Assembly (NCBI GenBank): GCA_022483465.1
Contig: JAKVNF010000004.1
Span: forward strand, 707,501-771,500
Direction: 5' to 3'
DNA length: 64,000 bases
Source of the DNA: Lachnospiraceae bacterium
GTDB taxonomy: Bacteria; Bacillota; Clostridia; Lachnospirales; Lachnospiraceae
Below are positions 34,336 through 44,617 of this stretch, piece by piece. The notes under the pieces were generated by a model. It was not told the DNA's origin and did no database searches. It worked only from the letters and a program-made list of their open reading frames with translations. The position numbers were made by a program, and so were the translations under genes. Each line of letters starts with the position of its first letter. Position 1 is the stretch's first letter.

Positions 34336-35448
34336 TCAGTCGTAACTGCTGATAAAGTTGACGGGCAGAACGAGATAGCAGTAGCTTCCCTCGTTGCGCA
34401 GGAACGCCGGTGCCCGGGGCGAGAGGAAATAGACATCCACCTCGTCATCGTCGATGGCCCGCAGGGCATCTATCATGAGTCTGGGGTTGAAGCCGATGAC
34501 GATATCGTCCCCATCCTTCTCGACGGAGAGGTTCTCGTCCATGCTGCCGAGCGCGGTGCGGATCTGGAGCTCCAGGTTGTCGTCCGTGATCTTCAGGATG
34601 ATCGGCTTCTTGTCCTCCTCGTGCACCAAGAGAGTCGCGCGGTCGAGGCAGGAGAGGAAGGCCTGGCGTCCGATCCGGATGTGGGTCTTGAAGTCGCTGG
34701 AGATCATCTGGTCCACGTTGAAGTACTCTCCCTCGATCAGGCGGGAGACCACGGTGGTGGTTCCGAACTGGAACATGGCGTGCTTGTCCGCCAGATAGAT
34801 GTGTACCATCTCCTCCGGGCTGGGATCCAGGATCTTGCTGATCTCCATCAGGGTCTTGCCGGGGATGATGACCTTCTTGTCGTCATAGGCCTGCTTGAGC
34901 TCGACGCTTCTCACCGAGATCCGGTGTCCGTCCAGGGCGGCAACCCGGAGCTGTTCCCGGTTGCGGACCTCAAAGAGCTCGCCGGTCATGATCTGGTTGG
35001 CGTCGTTGCTGGCGATGGCAAAGATGGTCTTGATAATGATGTCGCGGAGCGTGAGCTCGGAGACATCCAGACTGTAAGAGCGGTCGATCTCCGGCAGATA
35101 CGGGAAATCCGATCCGTCCATACCAGAGATATTGAAGACAATCTTTCCGGAGCGGATCGTGACCTTTTCTCCTTCTGTTTCCAGAGAGACATCACAGCCG
35201 TCCGGGAGCTTTCTGACGATGTTTCCGAAGATGGCGGCGTCAATGGCGATGATGCCATGTTCCAGAATGCTGCCCTCCTGGATGGTCTCGATGCCAAGTT
35301 CCTCATCATTTGCCATAAATTTGATCTTCTCGGTGGAGGCATCGATCAGGATGCATCCGAGAATGGGAAGTGAGGTCTTGGAGGGAACCGCCTTGGAGAC
35401 AATGTTGACTGCATTGATCAGGTTCGATTTGGAAATGTTCAGTTTCAT
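34336..35448 (-). CDS. dnaN: DNA polymerase III beta clamp
   Basis: MKLNISKSNLINAVNIVSKAVPSKTSLPILGCILIDA; conserved dnaA-dnaN order. Confidence 0.98.
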   Translation of the reverse strand: MKLNISKSNLINAVNIVSKAVPSKTSLPILGCILIDASTEKIKFMANDEELGIETIQEGSILEHGIIAIDAAIFGNIVRKLPDGCDVSLETEGEKVTIRSGKIVFNISGMDGSDFPYLPEIDRSYSLDVSELTLRDIIIKTIFAIASNDANQIMTGELFEVRNREQLRVAALDGHRISVRSVELKQAYDDKKVIIPGKTLMEISKILDPSPEEMVHIYLADKHAMFQFGTTTVVSRLIEGEYFNVDQMISSDFKTHIRIGRQAFLSCLDRATLLVHEEDKKPIILKITDDNLELQIRTALGSMDENLSVEKDGDDIVIGFNPRLMIDALRAIDDDEVDVYFLSPRAPAFLRNEGSYCYLVLPVNFISSYD

Positions 35449-35820
35449 GCGAGAATGTTCCTTCTGCCATGTGGCGCAGTCCGCCTCGGCGCAGACCCAA
35501 AAAAAGAAGAGATCGTAGTCTCTCGTAGTAATGGCTGCGGATATGCGGACATCTATGAAAAATTATAACATTTATCGGCCTTTTTTCAACAAAAACAGGC
35601 ACATGGCCTTCCGGGGATACCCTGGGGGTGAAAACGCAAAATAGGGCCGTTTTTTGAACGATATCATCCGGTTGGGACCGCCCCGCGGATTCGGCACGCC
35701 GCTACGTGGCGAAAGCTGTCCCCTGTCATCGACGGTTTTCACGTGGATAACTCTGTGGAAAAAATGTCCTGCCGCCACGTGTTCCATGGCGGCAGGAACG
35801 GATCCATTGAAAAATACCGG

Positions 35821-37197
35821 TCAGAGCGCGGTTTTTTCCTGGAGGTTGAGTTTCTTCATGATCAGGTCCACGTTGGAGCGCAGCTCGCTGTTGGTGCGAA
35901 GATCCTGGCGGATCTTGTCCACCCCGTGCATGACCGTGGAGTGGTCCTTCTTCCCGAGCAGGTGGGCGATGGAGTCGAGGGTGGCGTCGGTGTACTCCCG
36001 GCACAGGTACATGATGACCTGCCGCGGCACGACGCATTCCGCGTTCTTCTTGCGGGAGGCCACCATGGAGTAGCGCACGCCGTACTGTTCGCAGACCACT
36101 GTCGCGATCATCTTGGGACTGACGGTCTGGGTCTGGTCCGGATAGATGATGTCCTTTAACGCCTCCCTGGCGTTGTCCAGGGTGATCTCCACGTTGTTGA
36201 GTTTGGAGTAGGCGATGATCTTGTTGTAGGCGCCCTCCAGCTCCCGGATGTTGGACTTGATGTTCGTGGCGATGTACTCCAGGATGTCATCGTCGAGCTT
36301 GTTGTGCTGGTTCTCCATGTTCTTGCGAAGGATCGCCATTCTGGTCTCATAGTCCGGCGGTTGAATGTCGGCAATGAGTCCCATCTCAAAACGGGAGCGG
36401 AACCGCTCATTCAGGGTCTCCATCTCTCTGGGCGGCCGATCTGAAGACAGGACGATCTGCTTGCCAGCGGCGTGGAGCTCGTTGAAGGTGTGGAAGAACT
36501 CCTCCTGAGTGGATTCCTTGCCGATGATGAACTGGATATCGTCGATTAGCAGCACATCCACGGTCCGGTACTTGTCCCGCAGCTTTGCCATGGAGGCGGC
36601 ATTGCCGGATCGGATGGACTCGATGACCTCGTTGGTGAACTGCTCACTGGTCACGTACAGGACCTTCTTTTCCGGGCTCTGCTCCAGGACAAAATGGCCG
36701 ATGGAGTGCATGAGGTGTGTCTTGCCCAGTCCCGCACCGCCGTAGAGAAAGAGCGGGTTGTACACCGTGCCCGGGGACTCGGCGACCGCAAGGCAGGCCG
36801 AGTGGGCGAGCCGGTTGTTGCTCCCCACCACAAAGGTGTCGAAGCGGTACTTGGGATTTAGGTTGGCACTCTCTGCGTTATTATTATAGGAAGAAGCGGC
36901 TTTTGCCTCCTCGGCCTCCTCCTCGCCGGCGCTGGTCTTCAGGACAAAGACCACGTCGACATTCTCGTTGAGTGCTTCAGAGATCGCCGCCTGGAAGGGC
37001 TCCTTATATTTATTGGTGATGTAGCTGAGCATCAGGCTGTTCTCGGAGGGAATGCAGATCGTGACCGTGTTGCCCTCCGCCTCTCCGAGCTCGAGATTTT
37101 TGATCCAGGTGTTGTAGGAGACCGTGGAAATCCCGTATTCGTCCCGGATCATCTCCTTCATGGCGGTCCAGTTTTTCTTGAGTTTGCTGAGTTCCAT
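35821..37197 (-). CDS. dnaA: chromosomal replication initiator DnaA
   Basis: LFLYGGAGLGKTHLMHSIGH; VLLIDDIQFI; C-terminal PRQVIMYLCREYTDATLDSIAHLLGKKDHSTVMHG; start at MELSKLKKNW. Confidence 0.98.
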   Translation of the reverse strand: MELSKLKKNWTAMKEMIRDEYGISTVSYNTWIKNLELGEAEGNTVTICIPSENSLMLSYITNKYKEPFQAAISEALNENVDVVFVLKTSAGEEEAEEAKAASSYNNNAESANLNPKYRFDTFVVGSNNRLAHSACLAVAESPGTVYNPLFLYGGAGLGKTHLMHSIGHFVLEQSPEKKVLYVTSEQFTNEVIESIRSGNAASMAKLRDKYRTVDVLLIDDIQFIIGKESTQEEFFHTFNELHAAGKQIVLSSDRPPREMETLNERFRSRFEMGLIADIQPPDYETRMAILRKNMENQHNKLDDDILEYIATNIKSNIRELEGAYNKIIAYSKLNNVEITLDNAREALKDIIYPDQTQTVSPKMIATVVCEQYGVRYSMVASRKKNAECVVPRQVIMYLCREYTDATLDSIAHLLGKKDHSTVMHGVDKIRQDLRTNSELRSNVDLIMKKLNLQEKTAL

Positions 37198-37367
37198 TCG
37201 CTTCTTCCTTCGTGTGGTTTTCCTGTGGAAATCCGGTTCACATCTCCCCCTCAGGGCGATGGAAAACGCCGGAAACTGGGGGATTCCGGCGTGTGTTTCT
37301 CGGGATTTCCTGTTCATCTTATCCTAAGTCCGAAAACAATTCAAACCGCCCCAATCCGCACCGCCCT

Positions 37368-37618
37368 GTGGACAAAAACACATTTCCACAATGAAATGTG
37401 GAAATGTGGATAACCTGCATCGACAATCCCGCCGCGTCCGGTTTTGGCGATGTTCTCCGGGAGAATTTCCGAATCGCCCCAAACGGCATGGGGACAAAAC
37501 ACGGAGTTTTCCACATGTTATCCACAAATTGTGGATAGAGGATAACCCGGAGGGGAAAAATGTGCATGGCGGGAGGCCACAAAATATTGCGTCAAAATAT
37601 TTATTTTTACTACATTTA
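37368..37618. promoter_or_regulatory. oriC core candidate: DnaA boxes and AT-rich tract upstream of dnaA
   Basis: TGTGGATAA 37405-37413; TTATCCACA 37518-37526; TTGTGGATA 37529-37537; several near-matches (CTGTGGACA, TTTCCACAT); AT-rich aaaatattgcgtcaaaatatttatttttactacattta at about 37580-37618. A further CGTGGATAA lies at 35742 in the dnaA-dnaN gap. Confidence 0.85.
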
Positions 37619-37781
37619 GGGCCCTTTCACTTTTTTTGTGGGATGAGCCCTTCCTGACCGTCTCCGAGGTCCTCTGCCCCCGGTCCTCCACAGGTGCCCT
37701 CTGCTCTCCGTGTATCTGTACTCCCGGGCGGACCGTGGGAGCATCGCCGAGGGGCCCACGGTCTCGGAACAGCGTTCTCCA

Positions 37782-39473
37782 TCAGATCCGCTTGTACGGA
37801 TTTCTGGATGCATCCATGATCTTTAGGAAAAAGTACTCATCATCTGGAAGGCCATAGGCTTTCCTGCGGATGACCTTGATGTGTGCGTTGATCCCCTCTA
37901 TCTTCCCGGAGCTGATCGGACAGAGCCCGTATCCCACAATGCCGTCAAAGTGGTTCTCAATGAGCCTGGCAAACCAGAGAAAGTGCTCATTTTTCGTGCC
38001 CCTGCACCAGTCGATGATATCTGTAAACTTCTCGATCATCGTCGCCTGATTGGCTGAGGCATATGCTTCCTGCATGGCCTGCTTGATCAGATCACAGGTG
38101 AACAGCAGCTTGTTCGAGTTGATGATGTCGTCGTATCGCCGCTCGAAATCGTCATGGGTATGCCTGTAATCGGTCGTACCGAAGATCGCAGATCCCTTGC
38201 GGCACACCTTGCCCTCACGGGCTTCCTGATCGTGTTTCTGCAGGGACTCCCTGCTGGCACAGAGTATCTTCCTTGACCCCTTCAGGATAGCAGCTTCCTC
38301 GACCAGGCCTTCCTTCTTCAGGCGGATCTGTTCCTCCTTCCGAACCTCGGCAATGACCTTCTCGTTGAAGTTCTTGACGATGTGGAAATGATCATAAACG
38401 ATCTGGATCCAACCGCATTTTGCCTTGAAAGCCTCCTGGAAGTCGCTGTTCATATCCATGGCAACGGCCTCTACATGATGCATCCAGTCGTCACCCACCA
38501 GCTCCATGAATTCTTCTACAACGGCCTTTGTTTTGCCTGCTCGGATGAACAGCACCGCACCGGTTATCAGGTCTATGATGTGCGTCGCATATTTGTGTCC
38601 GTTATGCAGCTTGAACTCGTCAATGGCAAGATACCTTGCATAGGCGGCAGGCTTTTTGAGCTTGCCATTCTCATCCGCGTAAAGACCCTTCAGACGCTTA
38701 AGATCGATCTTCTTGATCGTATTGATGTTGACGCCAGTAATGATTGCCGTGTCCGTAAGGGTAAATTCATCCATAGAAAGATAGCGGATGATCAGCTGCT
38801 CAAGCTCCTTTGTAATCATCGAATCATCTGCCTTGAACGCGACATCCGGTGTGATGGTCTTGCCACAGAGATTGCATCTCCACTGGTACTTGTCGCACTC
38901 AATGATGGTTTGGCATGCCTGAAAGGGAATGTGTTTGATCTTCGTGTGGTAGGTCTGATTCTTGTACATCCTGCGCCCGCAGCAAGAGCATACAGGATGG
39001 TCCAGCTGGTCCAATTTACCGCGCAGAATATAAGCCCTTTTGAAGGTATTCTCACTCAGTTTGCTCTTCCGCATGGAGTGGAAGGGCCTGACGTCTCGAA
39101 TAGGAACCTCTTCAACGCTCTCCTGATGGAACCCCGTCAGGTGGCTTGGGAACATCAGATAGTCATTTTGAGTCCGGGCAGCAAAAGACATTTGCCCATT
39201 CGCCTCGGTGTATGTATAATTCTGATTGGCGTTAGTAAAGAACCGGGTTGATGGGTTCCATACCACAACCTCCATGGTGAACTCTCGACGCGATAATGTC
39301 TGATGAAGATATAGAATCCCCATTTGGAGCTCTTTTCTTCTCTGCATAATGCCTATCTTGTTATTTATAGTCACATGCTCGGCAAGTAGGTGTATGCTTT
39401 TAGGCAATCTAGGTGATACTTTGTTACATGATGCAACACAGCACGGATAGAAGTGTACCCAGCTCGAGCTCAA
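37782..39473 (-). CDS. ISL3 family transposase ORF; residues upstream of NQNYTYTEANG (>39227) are MITE-encoded
   Basis: CCGRRMYKNQTYHTKIKHIPFQACQTIIECDKYQWRCNLCGKTI zinc-finger region; YLAIDEFKLHNGHKYATHIIDLITGAVLFI; GLCPISSGKIEGINAHIKVIRRKAYG. Confidence 0.9.
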   Translation of the reverse strand: MSSSWVHFYPCCVASCNKVSPRLPKSIHLLAEHVTINNKIGIMQRRKELQMGILYLHQTLSRREFTMEVVVWNPSTRFFTNANQNYTYTEANGQMSFAARTQNDYLMFPSHLTGFHQESVEEVPIRDVRPFHSMRKSKLSENTFKRAYILRGKLDQLDHPVCSCCGRRMYKNQTYHTKIKHIPFQACQTIIECDKYQWRCNLCGKTITPDVAFKADDSMITKELEQLIIRYLSMDEFTLTDTAIITGVNINTIKKIDLKRLKGLYADENGKLKKPAAYARYLAIDEFKLHNGHKYATHIIDLITGAVLFIRAGKTKAVVEEFMELVGDDWMHHVEAVAMDMNSDFQEAFKAKCGWIQIVYDHFHIVKNFNEKVIAEVRKEEQIRLKKEGLVEEAAILKGSRKILCASRESLQKHDQEAREGKVCRKGSAIFGTTDYRHTHDDFERRYDDIINSNKLLFTCDLIKQAMQEAYASANQATMIEKFTDIIDWCRGTKNEHFLWFARLIENHFDGIVGYGLCPISSGKIEGINAHIKVIRRKAYGLPDDEYFFLKIMDASRNPYKRI

Positions 39474-39535
39474 AGTGAGGGATTAGTGGTCTCATGCTAG
39501 GCGATCGCTTATCAACCCGTTTCTTAACTAACGCC
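39228..39535 (-). mobile_element. 308-bp MITE, copy 2, inserted at codons 2-4 of the ISL3 transposase
   Basis: Same TIRs and length as copies 1 and 3; 8-bp TSD ttctgatt at 39220-39227 and 39536-39543. Confidence 0.94.
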
Positions 39536-39879
39536 TTCTGATTCATAAGAGGTTTCCTTTTTATCCCGTATTGCATATCTTGGTCGACGTGCAATCGAGA
39601 TGATATCAGGAAATCTCTTTTTGTAAATAGAAGATATTCTCTATAGGCTGCCTTCTTTTAGTGCATCACACAAGAAAAATGAAAGACCCACATTTAGTGA
39701 GGGTCCCCGGACCCGGAAAACGTGGAAAATTCAAGGTTTTTCATGCTTGACGCCCTCCGGCCTTTCTAATATAATTATTAAGCTGTTCATCAGATTCTGC
39801 TGAAATCTGATCTGATTTCGCATTGATTTTCGAAAATTTGCCTGGCTGTTTCAGCCAGCCCGTTAAGGAGGTGTTTGCA

Positions 39880-40017
39880 ATGGCAAAGATGACGTACCAG
39901 CCCAAGAAGAGACAGCGCTCCAAGGTCCATGGATTCCGCGCAAGAATGAAGACCGCAGGCGGCCGCAAGGTTCTCGCAGCAAGAAGAGCAAAGGGAAGAG
40001 CAGAACTGACTGTTTGA
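39880..40017 (+). CDS. rpmH: 50S ribosomal protein L34
   Basis: [45 protein letters not shown]. Confidence 0.97.
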   Translation: MAKMTYQPKKRQRSKVHGFRARMKTAGGRKVLAARRAKGRAELTV

Positions 40018-40114
40018 CAAGACACGTCAACTGTTTCCGACCAGGAGACACAAAGCCGCAGCAATGCGGCTTTTCTGTTACCCGGAAACAGACTGGTTAT
40101 GGTAGAGACCGTTC

Positions 40115-40501
40115 ATGGAATCCTTAAAGAAAAACGAAGATTTCAGACTCGTTTACAAGTCGGGAAAATCCTGTGCCAACAGATACCTGGTCATGTATGT
40201 ACGGAAGAATGACCGGGAAAACAGCAGAATCGGCATATCTGTCAGCAAAAAGGTGGGGAACAGCGTGGTCCGGCACAGGATCAAGCGGCTTGTGAAGGAA
40301 AGCTACAGACTGCATGAGACAGAGTTCGAAGGCGGTTCGGATATTGTGGTCGTGGCGCGCAGATCGGCAGACGGTGCCAGTTATCAGATGATCGAAAAAG
40401 CGCTATTGAGTCTGATGCGTGCGCATAAACTCGTCAGGAAAAAAAGGGTTTCCGAAGATGATCAAGAAGGCAATGATCGCAGCGATCAAGTTTTATCGTA
40501 A
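40115..40501 (+). CDS. rnpA: ribonuclease P protein component
   Basis: LKKNEDFRLVYKSGKSCANRYLVMYV...RIGISVSKKVGNSVVRHRIKRLVKESYR. Confidence 0.97.
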   Translation: MESLKKNEDFRLVYKSGKSCANRYLVMYVRKNDRENSRIGISVSKKVGNSVVRHRIKRLVKESYRLHETEFEGGSDIVVVARRSADGASYQMIEKALLSLMRAHKLVRKKRVSEDDQEGNDRSDQVLS

Positions 40502-40670
40502 GTACCTCTCTCCGCTCAAGCACACAAAGTGCCCCTACATTCCGACCTGTTCGGAGTACGGGCTCGAGGCGATCGAGAAGTACGGTGCCCTCAAGGGCGG
40601 TCTGCTTGCCCTCTGGCGCATCCTGCGGTGCAATCCGTTTTCCCACGGAGGATATGATCCGGTACCATAA
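40458..40670 (+). CDS. yidD: membrane protein insertion efficiency factor YidD
   Basis: MIKKAMIAAIKFYRKYLSPLKHTKCPYIPTCSEYGLEAIEKYGALKGGLLALWRILRCNPFSHGGYDPVP. Confidence 0.97.
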   Translation: MIKKAMIAAIKFYRKYLSPLKHTKCPYIPTCSEYGLEAIEKYGALKGGLLALWRILRCNPFSHGGYDPVP

Positions 40671-40691
40671 CAAACCAAAGGGAGAAAAAAA

Positions 40692-42050
40692 TTGAATCCT
40701 ATGTTACTTTCGAAGGACACGACGTTTCTGATCGGACCGATCGCGACGCTGCTGGGCTACCTGATGAACGGAATCTTCTGGATTCTAAATAAGATCGGCA
40801 TCCCCAACACCGGTCTTGCCATCATTCTGTTCACCATCGTGATCTACATGGCACTGATGCCCCTGACGATCCAGCAGCAGAAGTTCTCCAAGATGCAGGC
40901 CATCATGCAGCCGGAGCTCGCCAAGATCCAGAAGAAGTACCAGGGCAAGAAGGATCAGGACTCGATTATGAAGCAGAACGAGGAGACCCAGGCGGTGTAC
41001 CGCAAGTACGGTGTCTCCGCCAGCGGCAGCTGCATTCAGCTCCTGATCCAGATGCCGATTCTGTTCGCCCTGTACCGGGTGTTTTACAACATCCCGGCCT
41101 ACATCACCCAGGTCAAGGACGCATTCCAGCCCCTGGTTGACAAGCTGATTGTGACGGCAGGTTCCACAGCCTACCTGTCCGGCACCAGCGCGGCATCTCA
41201 GTATGCCAGCCATTTCACCAACGCGAACTTCACGGATGGTGTGGTCTCCACGTACACTCAGAACACCTTCATCGATGTGCTGAACCGGTTCTCCACCAGC
41301 GACTGGCAGGATCTGGCGTCGAAGTTCTCCGGCCTCTCCACGGACATCCACAACACTGTGACCCAGCTGGAGCGCTACAACAACTTCCTCGGCCTGAACA
41401 TCGGCAATACCCCCTGGTATACCTTCCGTCAGGCGCTGAGCCAGCACTCCGTGATCCTGATCATCGCAGCTGTTATCGTCCCGGTGCTCGCTGCCGTAAC
41501 ACAGCTGATCAACGTGGCCCTGATGCCCCAGCCCTCTACGGAGAGCACCGGCAACAGCACGGCGGATCAGATGACCAGCTCCATGAAGACCATGAACTAC
41601 ATCATGCCGATCATGTCCGCATGGTTCTGCTTCACCCTTCCCGCAGGTATGGGACTGTACTGGATTGCCGGTTCGGTGATCCGCTCCATCCAGCAGGTTG
41701 CCATCAACCGCTCCATCAACAAGATGGACATCGATGCCTACATCGCGAAGAACGTTGCCAAGGCGGAGAAGAAGGCAGCAAAGCGCGGCGGCCGTGAGAC
41801 CGTCACCCAGAGGATGATGAGCCAGTACTCCTCCATGAACACCAAGTCCCTTGGTGAGCAGAGCAGCGCCAGCTCCAAGAGCAGCACTGCCTCCAGCAGG
41901 GAGAAGGACCGGAAGATCGAACAGGCAAAGCAGTACTACAACAGCGGAAAGTACAAGCAGGGAAGTCTGGCCTCCAAGGCAAACATGGTGAAGGACTTCA
42001 ATCACGCAAACGACAGCCGCTCTGCCGACAGCCAAACGAAACAGAAATAA
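40692..42050 (+). CDS. yidC: YidC/Oxa1 family membrane protein insertase
   Basis: LAIILFTIVIYMALMPLTIQQQKFSKMQAIMQPELAKIQKKYQGKKDQ. Confidence 0.96.
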   Translation: MNPMLLSKDTTFLIGPIATLLGYLMNGIFWILNKIGIPNTGLAIILFTIVIYMALMPLTIQQQKFSKMQAIMQPELAKIQKKYQGKKDQDSIMKQNEETQAVYRKYGVSASGSCIQLLIQMPILFALYRVFYNIPAYITQVKDAFQPLVDKLIVTAGSTAYLSGTSAASQYASHFTNANFTDGVVSTYTQNTFIDVLNRFSTSDWQDLASKFSGLSTDIHNTVTQLERYNNFLGLNIGNTPWYTFRQALSQHSVILIIAAVIVPVLAAVTQLINVALMPQPSTESTGNSTADQMTSSMKTMNYIMPIMSAWFCFTLPAGMGLYWIAGSVIRSIQQVAINRSINKMDIDAYIAKNVAKAEKKAAKRGGRETVTQRMMSQYSSMNTKSLGEQSSASSKSSTASSREKDRKIEQAKQYYNSGKYKQGSLASKANMVKDFNHANDSRSADSQTKQK

Positions 42051-42060
42051 GAGGTGGAAC

Positions 42061-42903
42061 ATGGCAGAAGAATATATTGAGTTTTCCGAGAAAACACTGG
42101 ACGATGCAATCACCGCTGCCTGCCAGAAATTCTCTGTCACGAGTGACAGACTGGAGTACGAAGTCATCGATCAGGGCAGCGCAGGATTCCTCGGCTTCAA
42201 TGCCAGGAACGCCGTCATCCGTGCGCGGGTGAAGGAGGAGTCCCTCGGCGAGAGCAAGGCAGACAAGGTCCAGGGCGATGTCCTCGAGGAGGTGCACGCC
42301 CAGGTGACCCGGGAGGAGGCCGCAAAGGCCCCCGCACCGAAGAAGAAGCCCGCCCGCAGGGAAGCTGCACCGGTCAAGGCAGCGCCCGCCCCGGCGCCGG
42401 CTCCGAAGGAGGAAGAGCCCAAGGTGGACTACACCGATGAGCAGGTTGCCTCCTTTGCAAAAAAGGCCACCGATTTCCTGAAGTCCATGTTTGCCGCCAT
42501 GAACATGGAGGTCGAGATCACGACATCCTTCGACCATGACGAGAACATCCTAACCGTCGATTTCGAGGGTGAGGACATGGGTGTTCTGATCGGCAAGCGG
42601 GGACAGACGCTGGATTCCATTCAGTACCTGGTCTCTCTGATCGTCAACAAGGACGTGGAGGGCTATGTCCACGTCAAGACCGACACCGAGAACTACCGGG
42701 AGCGCAGAAAGAAGACTCTGGAAAATCTCGCCAAGAACATCGCGTTCAAGGTCAAGAGAACCAGGAAGGCCGTTGCGCTCGAGCCGATGAACCCCTATGA
42801 GAGGAGAATCATTCACTCCGCACTGCAGGGCGATCGGTACGTGACCACCTACAGCGAGGGAGAGGATCCCTACCGCAAGGTGGTGATCGCGCCCAAGCGC
42901 TGA
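42061..42903 (+). CDS. jag: Jag family KH/R3H RNA-binding protein
   Basis: IGKRGQTLDSIQYLVSLIVNK (KH) and PMNPYERRIIHSALQGDRYVTTYSEGEDPYRKVVI (R3H). Confidence 0.96.
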   Translation: MAEEYIEFSEKTLDDAITAACQKFSVTSDRLEYEVIDQGSAGFLGFNARNAVIRARVKEESLGESKADKVQGDVLEEVHAQVTREEAAKAPAPKKKPARREAAPVKAAPAPAPAPKEEEPKVDYTDEQVASFAKKATDFLKSMFAAMNMEVEITTSFDHDENILTVDFEGEDMGVLIGKRGQTLDSIQYLVSLIVNKDVEGYVHVKTDTENYRERRKKTLENLAKNIAFKVKRTRKAVALEPMNPYERRIIHSALQGDRYVTTYSEGEDPYRKVVIAPKR

Positions 42904-42922
42904 GCATCAACAGATCAATCCG

Positions 42923-42962
42923 AAGGACGGATTTCGGGAACCACCCGGAATCCGTCCTTTTT
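42923..42962 (+). terminator. intrinsic terminator after jag
   Basis: AAGGACGGATT...AATCCGTCCTTTTT. Confidence 0.85.
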
Positions 42963-43021
42963 CGTGCAGTCTTTGGGAACGGACGGTATAATGGTGAGAC
43001 AGGATACGGGAGGAAACGCAC

Positions 43022-44512
43022 ATGGCACTGACCTTTGACACACTGCGCAATGACACCATTGCGGCGATTGCAACCGGCATCACAGAATCCGGTATCGGCA
43101 TCATCCGCATCAGCGGTCCGGCTGCCTTTGCGGTGGGTGACCGGCTTTGCCGCAGTCAAGAGGGAGAGCATATCTTTTCCCACTGGAAACCGGGCACCAT
43201 CCACTACTGCCGCATCGTGGATCCCACCGCAAAGCGGGAGGGAAAAGAGATGGTGATCGATGAGGCCATGGTCTCCGTCATGAAGGCCCCCCACAGCTAC
43301 ACCACGGAGGACACGGTGGAAATCAATGTCCACGGCGGCGTGTACCTGATGAACCGGGTTCTGGAACTGTGTCTCCAGAACGGCTGCCGCATGGCAGAGC
43401 CCGGGGAATTCACAAAGCGCGCCTTTCTAGGTGGCCGCATTGACCTCTCCCGGGCCGAGGCGGTCATGGACCTGATCCAGTCGGACAACGAGTTCTCCCG
43501 CAAGACAGCCCTTGCCCAGCTCGAGGGTTCGGTCAGCGGAGAGGTCAAAAACCTTCGGCAGGCGATCCTGTACGAGATCGCCTTCATCGAGTCCGCCCTG
43601 GATGATCCGGAGAATTACTCCCTTGATGGCTATCCGGAGAAGCTCCGCAAAAAGTGCATCGGTCTCATCGACCGGCTGGACCGCATCCTCCAGTTCTCGG
43701 AGAGCGGGAGAGTACTCAAGGAGGGAATCCGGACGGTCATCGTCGGAAAGCCCAATGCGGGAAAGTCCTCCCTGATGAATTTTCTCTCCGGCACGGACCG
43801 CGCGATTGTCACTGACGTGGCAGGCACCACCCGGGACACCCTGGAGGAGAAGATCCGCCTGGGGGATGTGATCCTGGACGTGACGGATACCGCCGGCATT
43901 CGCGAGACCGACGACGTGGTGGAGAAGATCGGCGTGGAGCGGGCCAAAAAGGCGGCAGAGCAGGCGGACCTGATTCTGTACCTGGTGGACACCTCCACCG
44001 GGATCAGCGAGGAGGACCGGGACATCTTCAAGCTGCTCCGGGAGCGGATCAGTGCGGGCACCCGCTGCATCATCCTGCTGAACAAGACGGATCTGCCCTC
44101 GCAGACCTCCCGGGAGGACATTGCGGAGATGTTCCGCTATCTCACCCCGGTTGCGCCCCAGACCGACAAGACCAGGGTGGTCAACTACAAGCGGGCAGAG
44201 ATGATTCCCATCTCGCTGCGCACTGGTGAGGGGATGGAGGAGTTCCGCTCCAAGATCCTGCAGATGTTCCGCACCGGGGATCTGGTCTCCCGAAATGAGG
44301 TCTTTTTGTCAGGCCTTCGGCAGCGGACCGAGGCGTGCGCTGCGCGGGATTCCCTGCAGCTGGTGGTGCAGAGCATTGACCAGGGCATGAGCGAGGACTT
44401 CTTCTCCATTGACCTGATGAATGCCTATACGGCGCTGGGCCGCATCATCGGCGAGGCGGTGGAGGATGATCTTGTCGAGGAGATCTTCTCGAAGTTCTGT
44501 CTCGGAAAGTGA
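43022..44512 (+). CDS. mnmE: tRNA modification GTPase MnmE
   Basis: GKPNAGKSSLMNFLSGTDRAIVTDVAGTTRDTLEE; C-terminal EEIFSKFCLGK. Confidence 0.98.
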   Translation: MALTFDTLRNDTIAAIATGITESGIGIIRISGPAAFAVGDRLCRSQEGEHIFSHWKPGTIHYCRIVDPTAKREGKEMVIDEAMVSVMKAPHSYTTEDTVEINVHGGVYLMNRVLELCLQNGCRMAEPGEFTKRAFLGGRIDLSRAEAVMDLIQSDNEFSRKTALAQLEGSVSGEVKNLRQAILYEIAFIESALDDPENYSLDGYPEKLRKKCIGLIDRLDRILQFSESGRVLKEGIRTVIVGKPNAGKSSLMNFLSGTDRAIVTDVAGTTRDTLEEKIRLGDVILDVTDTAGIRETDDVVEKIGVERAKKAAEQADLILYLVDTSTGISEEDRDIFKLLRERISAGTRCIILLNKTDLPSQTSREDIAEMFRYLTPVAPQTDKTRVVNYKRAEMIPISLRTGEGMEEFRSKILQMFRTGDLVSRNEVFLSGLRQRTEACAARDSLQLVVQSIDQGMSEDFFSIDLMNAYTALGRIIGEAVEDDLVEEIFSKFCLGK

Positions 44513-44617
44513 CCGGCACAGATTTTCAGGGAATGGTCAATCATCCACCCAGGAAAAACATCATTTCATCACATAATTGACCACTATGGTCAATAGAAGA
44601 ACATATAGAAGAATCAA

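Larger units (their letters stand above)
37619..39705 (-). mobile_element. ISL3-like element in the dnaA-rpmH interval (interrupted by MITE copy 2)
   Basis: ISL3-type transposase; candidate imperfect TIRs GGGCCCTTTCACTTTTTTTGTGGG (left) and GGGACCCTCACTAAATGTGGG (right, reverse complement); no clear TSD, right boundary uncertain. Confidence 0.7.
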
